This document shows, one piece after another, positions 51,335 to 62,671 of a DNA stretch of 64,000 bases. Within the stretch, counting starts at the first letter, position 1; every line of letters starts with the position of its first letter. The notes under the pieces are model-generated. The model did not search any database and was not told where the DNA came from. It saw only the letters and a list, made by a program, of their open reading frames with translations. Position numbers and translations under genes: made by a program. The DNA is from an uncultured Alphaproteobacteria bacterium (GTDB taxonomy: Bacteria > Pseudomonadota > Alphaproteobacteria > HIMB59 > GCA-002718135), in assembly GCA_902602515.1 (NCBI GenBank), contig CACKRG010000001.1, forward strand, positions 248,001 through 312,000, written 5' to 3'.

Positions 51335-52588
51335 TTAATTCAGTCGAGTTTGAATTTTATCTAAGTTTTCAAGTTTTGATAAAGGTCCAATACTAGAAAT
51401 TGTAATAGGGCCTTTAACTATTTTGTTTGCTATATTTTGAACTGTTTCTTTAGAAACTAAGTCAATATTTTTAATAGTTTCAGATGGTTCAATAATACGG
51501 TTAAAAACTAATAGTTGTCTTGCAGCACTTTCACATCTTCTAAATGCACTTTCACGGCCCATCATTAAACTTGCTTTCAATTGAGCTTTACCTCTATTAA
51601 TTTCTTTTTCAGTTATTGAATTTGGACTATTGTTTAGTTCATTACATAGTACAGGTATTAATTCTTGAATTTGATTTTCTCCTGTACCACAATATATTCC
51701 AAATACACCTGTATCAGAATAAGATGAACTAAAAGATGAAATTCCATATACTAATCCTCTTTTTTCTCTAATCTCTTGAAATAACCTTGATGACATACCG
51801 CCGCCTAAGAGCGAGGAATATACTAATAGAGAGTAATAATCATCATGATGATAATCTACGCCTTCAAAACCTAAAAGTAAGTGAATCTGTTCTAATTTTT
51901 TGTCTTCTCTATATTCTCCCGATTTATATTCAGCTTTTACTCTGGAGTTTGAAAGTCCATATGGTAAGTTGGTGCAAGCTTTTCTAATAGATTCAACAAA
52001 TTTATCATGATTAATCTTTCCTGCTGCGCTAATTATCATTTTCTTTGGGTTATAATGATTTGTCATAAAGGATTTAACCTCTTCTCTAGAAATATTTTTA
52101 ATAATATCGGTTTTTCCTAATATTGATCGACCCATAGGTTGATTTGGATATGCTTTTTCTTGCCAATAATCAAAAATCATATCATCTGGTGTATCAAGAT
52201 ACATACCTATCTCCTGGATAATTACACCTCTTTCTCTATTAAGTTCTTCCTCAGCAAAAGTTGAGTTCTGAAGTATGTCTGTTAATATGTCTATTCCAAG
52301 CGATATATCATCAGCCAATAATTTAACATAATATGCAGTAATTTCTTTGGAAGTGTATGCGTTTATATCACCTCCAACATTTTCAATAGTTTCTGCAATT
52401 TGCAAAGCATTTTTAGTTTTTGTACCTTTAAAGGCCATATGTTCAAGAAGATGCGCGACACCATTGATTTCTTTAGTCTCGTCTCTACCACCAACATTAT
52501 TCCAAATTCCCATTGAAACAGTTTCAAGTCCAGACATATTTTGAGTAACTATTCTTAATCCATTATCTAATTCTGTTATTTTTTGCAT
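51335..52588 (-). CDS. M16-family zinc peptidase (processing-peptidase-like)
   Basis: A 417-residue peptidase with the inverted zinc motif HLLEH (His46, Glu49, His50) followed by MAFKGT, and the distal Glu in ERGVIIQEIGMY near 125. GLVYGISSFSSSY near 284 is the second-domain block. Homologues are the bacterial relatives of mitochondrial processing peptidase. Location 1 bp after threonine synthase is a common alphaproteobacterial arrangement. Confidence 0.93.
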   Translation of the reverse strand: MQKITELDNGLRIVTQNMSGLETVSMGIWNNVGGRDETKEINGVAHLLEHMAFKGTKTKNALQIAETIENVGGDINAYTSKEITAYYVKLLADDISLGIDILTDILQNSTFAEEELNRERGVIIQEIGMYLDTPDDMIFDYWQEKAYPNQPMGRSILGKTDIIKNISREEVKSFMTNHYNPKKMIISAAGKINHDKFVESIRKACTNLPYGLSNSRVKAEYKSGEYREDKKLEQIHLLLGFEGVDYHHDDYYSLLVYSSLLGGGMSSRLFQEIREKRGLVYGISSFSSSYSDTGVFGIYCGTGENQIQELIPVLCNELNNSPNSITEKEINRGKAQLKASLMMGRESAFRRCESAARQLLVFNRIIEPSETIKNIDLVSKETVQNIANKIVKGPITISSIGPLSKLENLDKIQTRLN

Positions 52589-52589
52589 A

Positions 52590-53957
52590 TCATATATTTT
52601 CTAGTAAGTAATTTTTAACTTTATTAGTATTGTTAGGTAATATAGTCATCTTTTCTTTTTTATCAAAGAGATTGCTTAATTCTTTCGGTATATCTGCTTC
52701 TTTGTTAATAGCTTTTTTTACTGCTGAATTAAATTTAGCTGGATGTGCACAGGCAAGTGAAACCCAAGTTTCCTCATCATTTTTATCCATGAGTAACTTC
52801 AGGCCAGTAGCTGTATGAGGATCTGATATATAATTATACTTTTCAAATATTTTAGAAATTGTCTCTAAAGTTTCTTCATCATTAATACTAGATGCATCAT
52901 AAATTTTTTTAAATTTATTAATTATATCTGGACTAAAAAAATAATTACCAGTTTTATAAAATTCATTAAAAGAATTATTTACTTTATCACTATCTCTATC
53001 AAAGCTTTCAAACATCTGTCTTTCAAAATTACTTGATATTTGTATATCCATACTTGGACTGTATGTTTGTGATACAATTTTTTTGGTCATTTGACCATTT
53101 GTGATAATTGATTTTAAAATATCATTTTTATTTGTTGCAACATGTAGTCGTTTAATTGGAAGACCCATTTGTTTTGCGACATATGCAGAAAATATATTTC
53201 CAAAATTTCCTGAAGGTACAATAAAATTAATGTCTTTATTTTTTATTTGTAAGTGACTCCAAAAATAATACACGACTTGCGCTATTAATCTTGCCCAGTT
53301 AATTGAATTAATAGCTGTTAGAGATGTTTTATTTTGAATATCATTATCAACAAATAATTCCTTAACAATCTTTTGACAATCATCAAAATTGCCTTCTATG
53401 GCCAAATTAAAAATATTACTTTTATTAACAGTGGTCATTTGTTTTTGTTGCATAAGAGACACTTTTTGGTGTGGGTGCAATATAAACACATTTATGTCTT
53501 GATTTGTTTTAAAAGCGTGAATAGCTGCCGAACCAGTATCTCCAGATGTTGCTCCTAATACAGTTATTTTTTTTGGGTTTTTAATTAAACTATTTGAAAA
53601 TAATTTACCTAAAAACTGTAGAGCATAGTCCTTAAAGGCATATGTTGGTCCATAGATTAGTTCTAAAATATATTTATTGTTTTCTAATTGTTTAATTGGT
53701 GCTCTTTTTTCATGTCTAAAATTTATATAGCTCTCGTTTAATATATTTTGTAAATCACTTTTTTGATAATTTTCTTTCACAAATGGAAAGATTATTTCTA
53801 AAGCTACATCTTCATATGATTTATTTTCTAAGTTCTCAATATCGATAGTTGGCCATTCAACTGGTAAATATAACCCTCCATCTTTTGAAAGACCTTGATA
53901 AAGAATTTCATTGAATGATTTTTTAAGAGAATTATCTCTTGTACTTAAATATTTCAT
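52590..53957 (-). CDS. thrC: Threonine synthase
   Basis: A 455-residue PLP enzyme. The N-terminal STRDNSLKKSFNEILYQGLSKDGGLYLP block and the PLP lysine in YGPTYAFKDYALQ near residue 112 are diagnostic, as is GATSGDTGSAAIHAF near 138. It converts O-phospho-L-homoserine to threonine. It is packed between the M32 peptidase and M16 peptidase genes without spacing. Confidence 0.96.
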   Translation of the reverse strand: MKYLSTRDNSLKKSFNEILYQGLSKDGGLYLPVEWPTIDIENLENKSYEDVALEIIFPFVKENYQKSDLQNILNESYINFRHEKRAPIKQLENNKYILELIYGPTYAFKDYALQFLGKLFSNSLIKNPKKITVLGATSGDTGSAAIHAFKTNQDINVFILHPHQKVSLMQQKQMTTVNKSNIFNLAIEGNFDDCQKIVKELFVDNDIQNKTSLTAINSINWARLIAQVVYYFWSHLQIKNKDINFIVPSGNFGNIFSAYVAKQMGLPIKRLHVATNKNDILKSIITNGQMTKKIVSQTYSPSMDIQISSNFERQMFESFDRDSDKVNNSFNEFYKTGNYFFSPDIINKFKKIYDASSINDEETLETISKIFEKYNYISDPHTATGLKLLMDKNDEETWVSLACAHPAKFNSAVKKAINKEADIPKELSNLFDKKEKMTILPNNTNKVKNYLLENI

Positions 53958-55436
53958 TTAAAGATATCGATTGTTTATATAATTTTTGAAATATTTAGCA
54001 TTTAAACTTGAGTTTGTAACCTGTTCTAAAACTTCATTTGTACTAAAAAAGCTAGCTTTTTCATGAATATTTGTTTTTAACCATTTAATTAACATATCAA
54101 ATTTACCTTTTTCAATATTTGAGTCTAGTTCTGGTAAATCAACTCTTAATTGGTTTGCAAATTGTGCGGCAGTTAAAGCTCCAAGTGAATATGTTGGAAA
54201 ATAACCAAATAAACCAGCAAACCAATGAATATCTTGTAAACATCCATCAGTATCTTTCTCAATTTTTTTATCAAATAATCTTTTATATTCTTCATTCCAT
54301 GCATCAGGAATATCGTTAACACTGATTTCATTATTAAATATTTTTCTCTCAAGATTAAAACGTAAAATAATGTGTAAAGGGTATGTAACTTCATCAGATT
54401 CAACACGAATAAAAGATTTCTCTACTCTCGTTCCTAGTAAATATAAATTATCTTCATCAAAAGATTTATCCATAAAATTAAATTTGTCTTTTAATAATTT
54501 TGATAGAAATTTTTTAAAAGCTAGTGATCTTGTTATCTGCATTTCAATCAAAAGAGATTGACTCTCATGCATAGCCATTCCTCTTGATTTTCCTACAGGT
54601 TGAAGGCTCCATTGTTCAGGAAGGTTTAATTCATATAAAGCGTGTCCAGTTTCATGCATAACTCCATCAAGAGATGAAAATGGATCCTCTTTATTATATC
54701 TTGTAGTAATCCTAACATCATTTGTAGAACCACCACAAAAAGGATGCACACTTTTATCAAGCCTACCTCTTTTAAAATCAAAACCAATTATTTTCATAAT
54801 GTGTTCAGCTATCTCTTTCTGTTTGATTTCACTTATTTTACTTTGAATAGGTAAAATTTTTTGAGACTTTTGTTTCTCAATTATAATATTTATTAAAGGT
54901 GATAAAAATTGCTGAAGATCATGAAATACATTGGCAATTAATTTTATATTTGATTCTGGTTCAAATTTATTAACTAATGCTTCATAAGGCAATAAATTAA
55001 ATTCTTTTCCTAATATATTTGCCTCCTCTTTGGTTAGATTGATTAATTCACCTAGTGTATTTTTTATTAAATTAAAATTTGAATTTTTTTTTGCTTCTTG
55101 CCATTCTCCCTCACATTTTGCTGAAGTTCGAGATATTTTTTCAACTAGATCTGATGGTACAGAAAAGGCTAATTTGTGCTCCCTTTCTATTTCCTTTAAA
55201 TTTTGTAAGTCATTTTTATTTAAATCTTCATTTTTTGCCTCGGATATTAAATCTCTTACTTTATTTGAAGAAACTTTATCGTGACTTAACTTAGATAAAT
55301 ACGCAAGCTGTTCAGCTCTTTGGTTTCTAGAGTTTGTAGGCATCATTGTTGACATATCCCAATGCAAAATTCCTGCAATATCTGAACTTAGAGAAGCCTC
55401 TCTAAATATTTCCTTAAGTTTAATATAAGCACTCAT
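53958..55436 (-). CDS. M32-family carboxypeptidase (Taq type)
   Basis: A 492-residue metallocarboxypeptidase. HETGH (zinc motif) near residue 258, HPFCGG and DVRITTRY just before it and HESQSLLIEM near 288 are the conserved M32 motifs. It removes C-terminal residues from peptides in the cytoplasm. Its start overlaps the SURF1 stop by 4 bp, so it belongs to the cytochrome oxidase operon transcript. Confidence 0.95.
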   Translation of the reverse strand: MSAYIKLKEIFREASLSSDIAGILHWDMSTMMPTNSRNQRAEQLAYLSKLSHDKVSSNKVRDLISEAKNEDLNKNDLQNLKEIEREHKLAFSVPSDLVEKISRTSAKCEGEWQEAKKNSNFNLIKNTLGELINLTKEEANILGKEFNLLPYEALVNKFEPESNIKLIANVFHDLQQFLSPLINIIIEKQKSQKILPIQSKISEIKQKEIAEHIMKIIGFDFKRGRLDKSVHPFCGGSTNDVRITTRYNKEDPFSSLDGVMHETGHALYELNLPEQWSLQPVGKSRGMAMHESQSLLIEMQITRSLAFKKFLSKLLKDKFNFMDKSFDEDNLYLLGTRVEKSFIRVESDEVTYPLHIILRFNLERKIFNNEISVNDIPDAWNEEYKRLFDKKIEKDTDGCLQDIHWFAGLFGYFPTYSLGALTAAQFANQLRVDLPELDSNIEKGKFDMLIKWLKTNIHEKASFFSTNEVLEQVTNSSLNAKYFKNYINNRYL

Positions 55437-56122
55437 CTATTTTTTCTAATTAAGTAGATAATAAAGATTACTAAAATTGATAAACTCATTAAAAACCAAG
55501 TAATAGCATACTGTAAATGGTTATTTGTAAAATTATGTTCTGCTGTTGATGGTAATAAAAAATCTTCGCCATAATTTGTCATATTTTTAATAAAATATTT
55601 TTGATTTATCTCAGTTTTAAAATATTTTTGAATTTCATTTAAATCATAATAGTACCATTCATTTGTTTCTGGAGAGTTGTTTGGGGTAAACATTTTTTTT
55701 TCAGTAGGATATCTTATATATCCTAAGATCTCTGAAGAAATAATATCAGTATTATTTTTAAAGTAATCAAATTGACTATACTCAAACCAGCCTTCATCAA
55801 TAAGGTACTGGTTATTATGATTATCAGTTAGCAAACTTGCAACAAAAAAACCATTCTTCCCATTGCGTGTTTTAGCAGGAAAAAATATTTTTTTTGACCG
55901 ATCTACTGTCCCTTTTGTAATAATTTTTGTAAACTCTTCCATATTTCTATACTTCATATTTCCCATAGATAAAGAAAGTGGTTTATCTTTAACTAAGTTA
56001 TTAAATTCTTTTATTAAATTTTCTTTCCATTTTAGTCTATCAAGTTGCCAAATACCCAAATATAGTGTGAGCCCTATACAAAAAAAACTGAAGAGAGAGA
56101 ATTTTATAGAAAACTTAAAAAT
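55433..56122 (-). CDS. SURF1-family cytochrome oxidase assembly protein, probable ATT start
   Basis: A SURF1 protein with GIWQLDRLKWKENLI after the first membrane segment, DEGWFEYSQ in the middle and a second membrane segment near the C-terminus (ITWFLMSLSILVIFIIYLI). The only standard start (TTG 56059, 208 residues) would cut off most of the first membrane helix. The frame is open back to the CoxC stop, and the codon right after that stop is ATT (56122), preceded by GGGGCGG, giving 229 residues with the full helix. I therefore use ATT, as in infC. It helps insert heme a into subunit I. Confidence 0.8.
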   Translation of the reverse strand: MFKFSIKFSLFSFFCIGLTLYLGIWQLDRLKWKENLIKEFNNLVKDKPLSLSMGNMKYRNMEEFTKIITKGTVDRSKKIFFPAKTRNGKNGFFVASLLTDNHNNQYLIDEGWFEYSQFDYFKNNTDIISSEILGYIRYPTEKKMFTPNNSPETNEWYYYDLNEIQKYFKTEINQKYFIKNMTNYGEDFLLPSTAEHNFTNNHLQYAITWFLMSLSILVIFIIYLIRKNR

Positions 56123-56971
56123 TTATCCGCCCCAAACATAAACACAGACGAAAAGAAATAACCAAACCACATCTACAAAATGCCAATACCATGCTGCAGC
56201 CTCTAAACCAAAGTGTTGATTAGGAGTAAAATGATTTTTGTAAACTCTATATAAACAAACTGCTAGGAAAACAGTTCCTACCATAACATGGAAACCATGA
56301 AAACCTGTAGCCATATAGAAGACCGATGGATAAATTCCATCTGTGAAGCTAAAGTAATGTAAGGCTGCCTCATAGTACTCAACTCCTTGCATAAATGTAA
56401 AGAACAACCCTAGCCCTACAGTAATCCATAATGCTTGTATTGCTTGATCCTTATGTCCCTCTCTAACTGCATGATGTGCCCATGTACAAGTGGTACCTGA
56501 CATTAATAATATTAATGTATTTAAAAATGGAACATCTAGTGGATCGAATGTCTTAATACCTTCTGGCGGCCAAATACCAACTGCGCCATTTGTATCAAAT
56601 GTTTCTGTATACTCTTCAATTGGTAGTTTTGGTGTTAAACTTGCATCAAAGAAAGCCCAAAAAAAAGCAACAAAAAACATAACTTCTGAAGCAATAAACA
56701 ATGCCATTCCATACCTTAGTCCTAACTCTACGACAGGAGTATGGACTTTTTGAATTGTTGATTCTTTGATAACATCTCTCCACCATAAAAACATAATCGT
56801 TAGCAGTCCAATTGTACCTAAAATTAAAAGCCAGGTAGTTTCGTAGTGCATATAAAAAACTAATCCTGCAGCCATTGCTAAACCTGCAACTGAAGATAAA
56901 AACGGTAATGGGCTTGGATCAACTAAATGATATGGATGTTTCTGTCCAGTTGATGAAGATTTTTTTGACAT
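56123..56971 (-). CDS. coxC: Cytochrome c oxidase subunit III
   Basis: A 282-residue membrane protein with seven hydrophobic segments. It starts MSKKSSSTGQKHPYHLVDPSPLPF, and has ASEVMFFVAFFWAFF near residue 97 and the C-terminal AAAWYWHFVDVVWLFLF. It is a structural subunit of the aa3 oxidase. It follows ctaG with 4 bp between. Confidence 0.97.
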   Translation of the reverse strand: MSKKSSSTGQKHPYHLVDPSPLPFLSSVAGLAMAAGLVFYMHYETTWLLILGTIGLLTIMFLWWRDVIKESTIQKVHTPVVELGLRYGMALFIASEVMFFVAFFWAFFDASLTPKLPIEEYTETFDTNGAVGIWPPEGIKTFDPLDVPFLNTLILLMSGTTCTWAHHAVREGHKDQAIQALWITVGLGLFFTFMQGVEYYEAALHYFSFTDGIYPSVFYMATGFHGFHVMVGTVFLAVCLYRVYKNHFTPNQHFGLEAAAWYWHFVDVVWLFLFVCVYVWGG

Positions 56972-56975
56972 CTGA

Positions 56976-57491
56976 CTATTCTATATATCGAAAAAACGTG
57001 TATGACAATGTAATCTCTTCAACATCCTTCATAGTTGGATCCTCACTTATGGATGGATCAATATAAAAAACAACTGGCATGTCAACTGTTTCTCCAGGTT
57101 TTAAGGTTTGTTTTTCAAAACAAAAACATTCTGTCTTAATAAAGTAAGGTCCAACTTTTTCTGGTAATACATTAAATGTCGCAGTTCCTGAATTTTGAGT
57201 ATCTGATAAATTTGTAGCTTTATAATTAACTAATAAATTTTCACCAACTTTAAACTGAAGATTATCTGGTGCTTCAAATGACCAATTAATACTATCATTT
57301 ACATCAGCACTAAACTTTAAATCTATATTTCTTTCAAGTATTCTTGAAGACAACACATCTGAAGTATTTGTTTTACCTCCATATCCAGTAACTCTACAAA
57401 ATAAATCATACAATGGAACTGAGAAAGCAACTAAAACTATCATGGTAAGTACAATTAGTGATAAGCCTAGAGCTGTTCTAATATTTGACAT
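56976..57491 (-). CDS. ctaG: Cytochrome c oxidase assembly protein CtaG (Cox11)
   Basis: A 171-residue protein with one N-terminal membrane segment and a periplasmic copper domain. The copper-binding CFCFEKQTLKPGE block is near residue 118, with LYDLFCRVTGYGG after the membrane helix. I start at ATG 57491 (MSNIRTALG), preceded by GGAG; a TTG four codons upstream is less likely. It delivers copper to the CuB site of subunit I. Confidence 0.95.
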   Translation of the reverse strand: MSNIRTALGLSLIVLTMIVLVAFSVPLYDLFCRVTGYGGKTNTSDVLSSRILERNIDLKFSADVNDSINWSFEAPDNLQFKVGENLLVNYKATNLSDTQNSGTATFNVLPEKVGPYFIKTECFCFEKQTLKPGETVDMPVVFYIDPSISEDPTMKDVEEITLSYTFFRYIE

Positions 57492-57492
57492 A

Positions 57493-57600
57493 TTATACTC
57501 CAAAAATGTTAGCCTTAAATAAGGTCCAAAGGTAAAAAAACGCTACAATGCAGAATAAAATTATAAGTGTAATTAAATTTTTTTTTCTTTTATTTTTCAT
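57493..57600 (-). CDS. CoxF-like 35-residue single-helix membrane protein
   Basis: A 35-residue ORF: MKNKRKKNLITLIILFCIV at the start, one hydrophobic helix, ending KANIFGV. It has a strongly basic N-terminus, lies between ctaB and ctaG with 2-bp and 1-bp gaps and so leaves no non-coding space. CoxF proteins of the same shape occupy this place in alphaproteobacterial oxidase operons. Identification rests on position and shape, as the sequence is too short for firm homology. Confidence 0.7.
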   Translation of the reverse strand: MKNKRKKNLITLIILFCIVAFFYLWTLFKANIFGV

Positions 57601-57602
57601 AA

Positions 57603-58520
57603 TCAAACTAGATGATCTATTAATAATGCTGAAAATAAACTAAACAAATAAAAGATAGATAATGCAAAAAATTTTAAACCTTCAGAATTAGGTTGTAATT
57701 TTTTTTCTTTAGTATTTTTTAATTTAATTGAGCTTTTTAATAAAACAAAATTTAAAATTGTTGCTATTACCAAATAAACTGAACCAACGTTTTGATTTAA
57801 AATTGGTAAATAGCTAAATAAGATCAAAATTACAGAGTAATAGACAATTTGCTTTTTAGTATCATTAATGCTTTTCACATTTGGTAACATAGGCACCTTA
57901 ACATTTTCATAATCATGAAATCTATAAACTGAAAGAGCCCAAAAATGAGGAGGTGTCCAAAAAAATATTATTAAGAACATGCTAATGGGTAAAAAACTTA
58001 TTTCAGGTGTAACTGCAGTCCAGCCTATAATTGGTGGTATTGCCCCAGCTGCTCCTCCGATTACGATATTTAAAGGAGTAGTTCTTTTTAACCAAAATGT
58101 ATAAATGAATATATAAAATAATATTGTAAAAAGTAATAGACTGGTTGCAAGAGAATTTGCAAACCATTGCATAAGCAGTAAAGAAATTATCCCAGTAAAT
58201 ATCCCTAGAACTAATGCCTCATTTTTTGAGACTATACCAAGTGGAATAGGTCGTGTTTTAGTTCTCTCCATTGTTCTATCTATGTCTTCGTCAAACCACA
58301 TATTTATTGAGGCTGATGATCCTGCTCCAATCGCTATTGCAAGTATTACAAGTACATAGTTAATATAATCAATTTTTCCTGGGGCTAAAAACATACCTAC
58401 AAAAGCAGTAAATATTACCAAGCTCATTACCCTTGGCTTCATAAGTTCAAAATAGCCCTGTATTTTTCTTAGTAAGAAGTTATTACTATAACTATCAATT
58501 GATACTTTAGTACTCACCAA
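57603..58520 (-). CDS. ctaB: Protoheme IX farnesyltransferase
   Basis: A 305-residue UbiA-superfamily membrane prenyltransferase with NMWFDEDIDRTMERTKTRP near residue 82 (first Asp-rich motif) and YRFHDYENVKVPM near 210 (second). It makes heme O from heme B as the first step to heme A. It lies 2 bp after ctaD. Confidence 0.96.
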   Translation of the reverse strand: MVSTKVSIDSYSNNFLLRKIQGYFELMKPRVMSLVIFTAFVGMFLAPGKIDYINYVLVILAIAIGAGSSASINMWFDEDIDRTMERTKTRPIPLGIVSKNEALVLGIFTGIISLLLMQWFANSLATSLLLFTILFYIFIYTFWLKRTTPLNIVIGGAAGAIPPIIGWTAVTPEISFLPISMFLIIFFWTPPHFWALSVYRFHDYENVKVPMLPNVKSINDTKKQIVYYSVILILFSYLPILNQNVGSVYLVIATILNFVLLKSSIKLKNTKEKKLQPNSEGLKFFALSIFYLFSLFSALLIDHLV

Positions 58521-58522
58521 TA

Positions 58523-60944
<2,422 letters not shown>

Positions 60945-61039
60945 TTTTGTAAAATCTTTTTATATACTAATTATTAAAATAATCAGCAGTATTACTAGGT
61001 AAAATACACTAGTTTTATAGGACAGGTTGTCGCTTACAA

Positions 61040-61774
61040 TTAATGTTCAACAAAAGATTGAATAGCAAATAATGCAGCAGTTGTAGCAGTATCTGATCTA
61101 AGTATTCTTTTACCAAGAGAAACGGGAATAGTAGAAGAAATAGATAATATTTTTTGTGTCTCTGCTTCTGAAAATCCTCCTTCAGGCCCCACTAAAACAG
61201 CCCATTTTTTGAAACTACTAGATTGAATTTGTAGAGCATTAAAAATATTTGGCAATTTTTTATCATTTTCATTACAAAATAATAGCCCCCTATCCTTTGG
61301 AAAATCTCTTAAAAGACTATTTAGATCAATTGTTTCATTTAACTTTGGCAAAGTTAATCTTTCAGATTGTTCAGCAGCTTCAACTATATTCATATATAAG
61401 TTTTTCATATTTATTTTTTTTTGATTAGTATTTTGTGTAATGCAAGGAATAAATTGAGAGACACCTAATTCAGTAGCTTTTTGTACTGTTATATTCATAC
61501 GAAATAATTTAATTGGAGCAAATATTAGCCATAAATCTGTTTCTTCCTTAATTTCTGATATTTTTTTCTTTATTTGCAAAACAACATTATCACGGTTAAT
61601 AGAAATTCCTTCTGACAGCCATTCACCGGTAACTCCATCAAAAATATTTATTGAATCTTTAACTTTTATTCTTAATACGTTTTTTAAAAAATGATGTTGT
61701 TTTTCCTTAATATAAATCATTATATTAGGTGATATTTTTTTATCAAAATACAAACGTGTTTTAGACTTTTTCAT
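61040..61774 (-). CDS. rsmE: 16S rRNA (uracil1498-N3)-methyltransferase
   Basis: A 244-residue SPOUT methyltransferase. The knot motifs LVGPEGGFSEAE near residue 190 and LGKRILRSDTATTAALF near 217 bind S-adenosylmethionine, and HHFLKNVLRIK near 27 is the N-terminal RNA-binding block. It methylates U1498 of 16S rRNA. Divergent from ubiA with 33 bp between. Confidence 0.95.
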   Translation of the reverse strand: MKKSKTRLYFDKKISPNIMIYIKEKQHHFLKNVLRIKVKDSINIFDGVTGEWLSEGISINRDNVVLQIKKKISEIKEETDLWLIFAPIKLFRMNITVQKATELGVSQFIPCITQNTNQKKINMKNLYMNIVEAAEQSERLTLPKLNETIDLNSLLRDFPKDRGLLFCNENDKKLPNIFNALQIQSSSFKKWAVLVGPEGGFSEAETQKILSISSTIPVSLGKRILRSDTATTAALFAIQSFVEH

Positions 61775-61807
61775 AACAATAGTTTAAATAATAACATTTA
61801 TTCAAAT

Positions 61808-62671
61808 ATGTTGGATAGTTTAGTTTTAAAAAAATTCAAAGATTATTTAAATTTAATAAGATTTAATAAACCAATAGGCTTTCTTTTACTTATGTGGCCT
61901 TGTTGGTTTGGTTTATCAATTTTAGATTTAAACCTTAGTTTATTATTTTTTTGGTTAACGTTATTTTTTTTTGGATCATTTTTTATGAGATGTGCTGGTT
62001 GTATAATAAATGATATAATAGATAGAGACATTGATAAAAACATTAATCGTACAGCTCAAAGGCCATTAGCTTCAAAACGTATTAGTGTAACTGAAGCTTT
62101 AATATTATTAATTATATTATTAATAATAAGCTTGCTCATACTTTTGCAGTTTAAACTCGAAGCAATTATAGTTGGACTTTTAAGTACACCCTTTATCGTT
62201 ATATATCCTTTTATGAAAAGAATAACTTATTGGCCTCAAATAATTTTAGGCATAACTTTTAGTTGGGGCGTATTAATTGTTAATACTCAATTTAATACTG
62301 GTTTAAAAACTGAATTTATTTATCTTTATATTGGCTGTGTTTTTTGGACTTTAGGTTATGATACTATTTATGCTTACCAAGATATAAAGGATGATATTAG
62401 CCAAGGCATAAAATCAACCGCAGTTTATTTTGGAGAAAATGGGCGAATATTTGTAACATTTTGCTATTTTATTTTACTTTCAATTTTTGGCTATTTAGGC
62501 TGGAATGCATCAAAATCTGTATTTAGTCTAATTATTATAGCTATGATTGGAATTTGTACGTATATTGCAATTCAAAAATGGAATATAAACTCTCCGGAAA
62601 GCTCAGGTTTTTATTTTCGTCAAAATAATGTTTTTGCAATTATGTTATTTTTATATTTATTAATATTTTAA
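61808..62671 (+). CDS. ubiA: 4-hydroxybenzoate polyprenyltransferase
   Basis: A 287-residue membrane prenyltransferase. RFNKPIGFLLLMWPCWFGL at the start, the first Asp motif NDIIDRDIDKNINRTAQRPL near residue 73 and the second YDTIYAYQDIKDD near 193 identify UbiA. It joins the isoprenoid tail to 4-hydroxybenzoate in ubiquinone synthesis. The stop overlaps the next start by 1 bp (TAATG). Confidence 0.95.
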   Translation: MLDSLVLKKFKDYLNLIRFNKPIGFLLLMWPCWFGLSILDLNLSLLFFWLTLFFFGSFFMRCAGCIINDIIDRDIDKNINRTAQRPLASKRISVTEALILLIILLIISLLILLQFKLEAIIVGLLSTPFIVIYPFMKRITYWPQIILGITFSWGVLIVNTQFNTGLKTEFIYLYIGCVFWTLGYDTIYAYQDIKDDISQGIKSTAVYFGENGRIFVTFCYFILLSIFGYLGWNASKSVFSLIIIAMIGICTYIAIQKWNINSPESSGFYFRQNNVFAIMLFLYLLIF

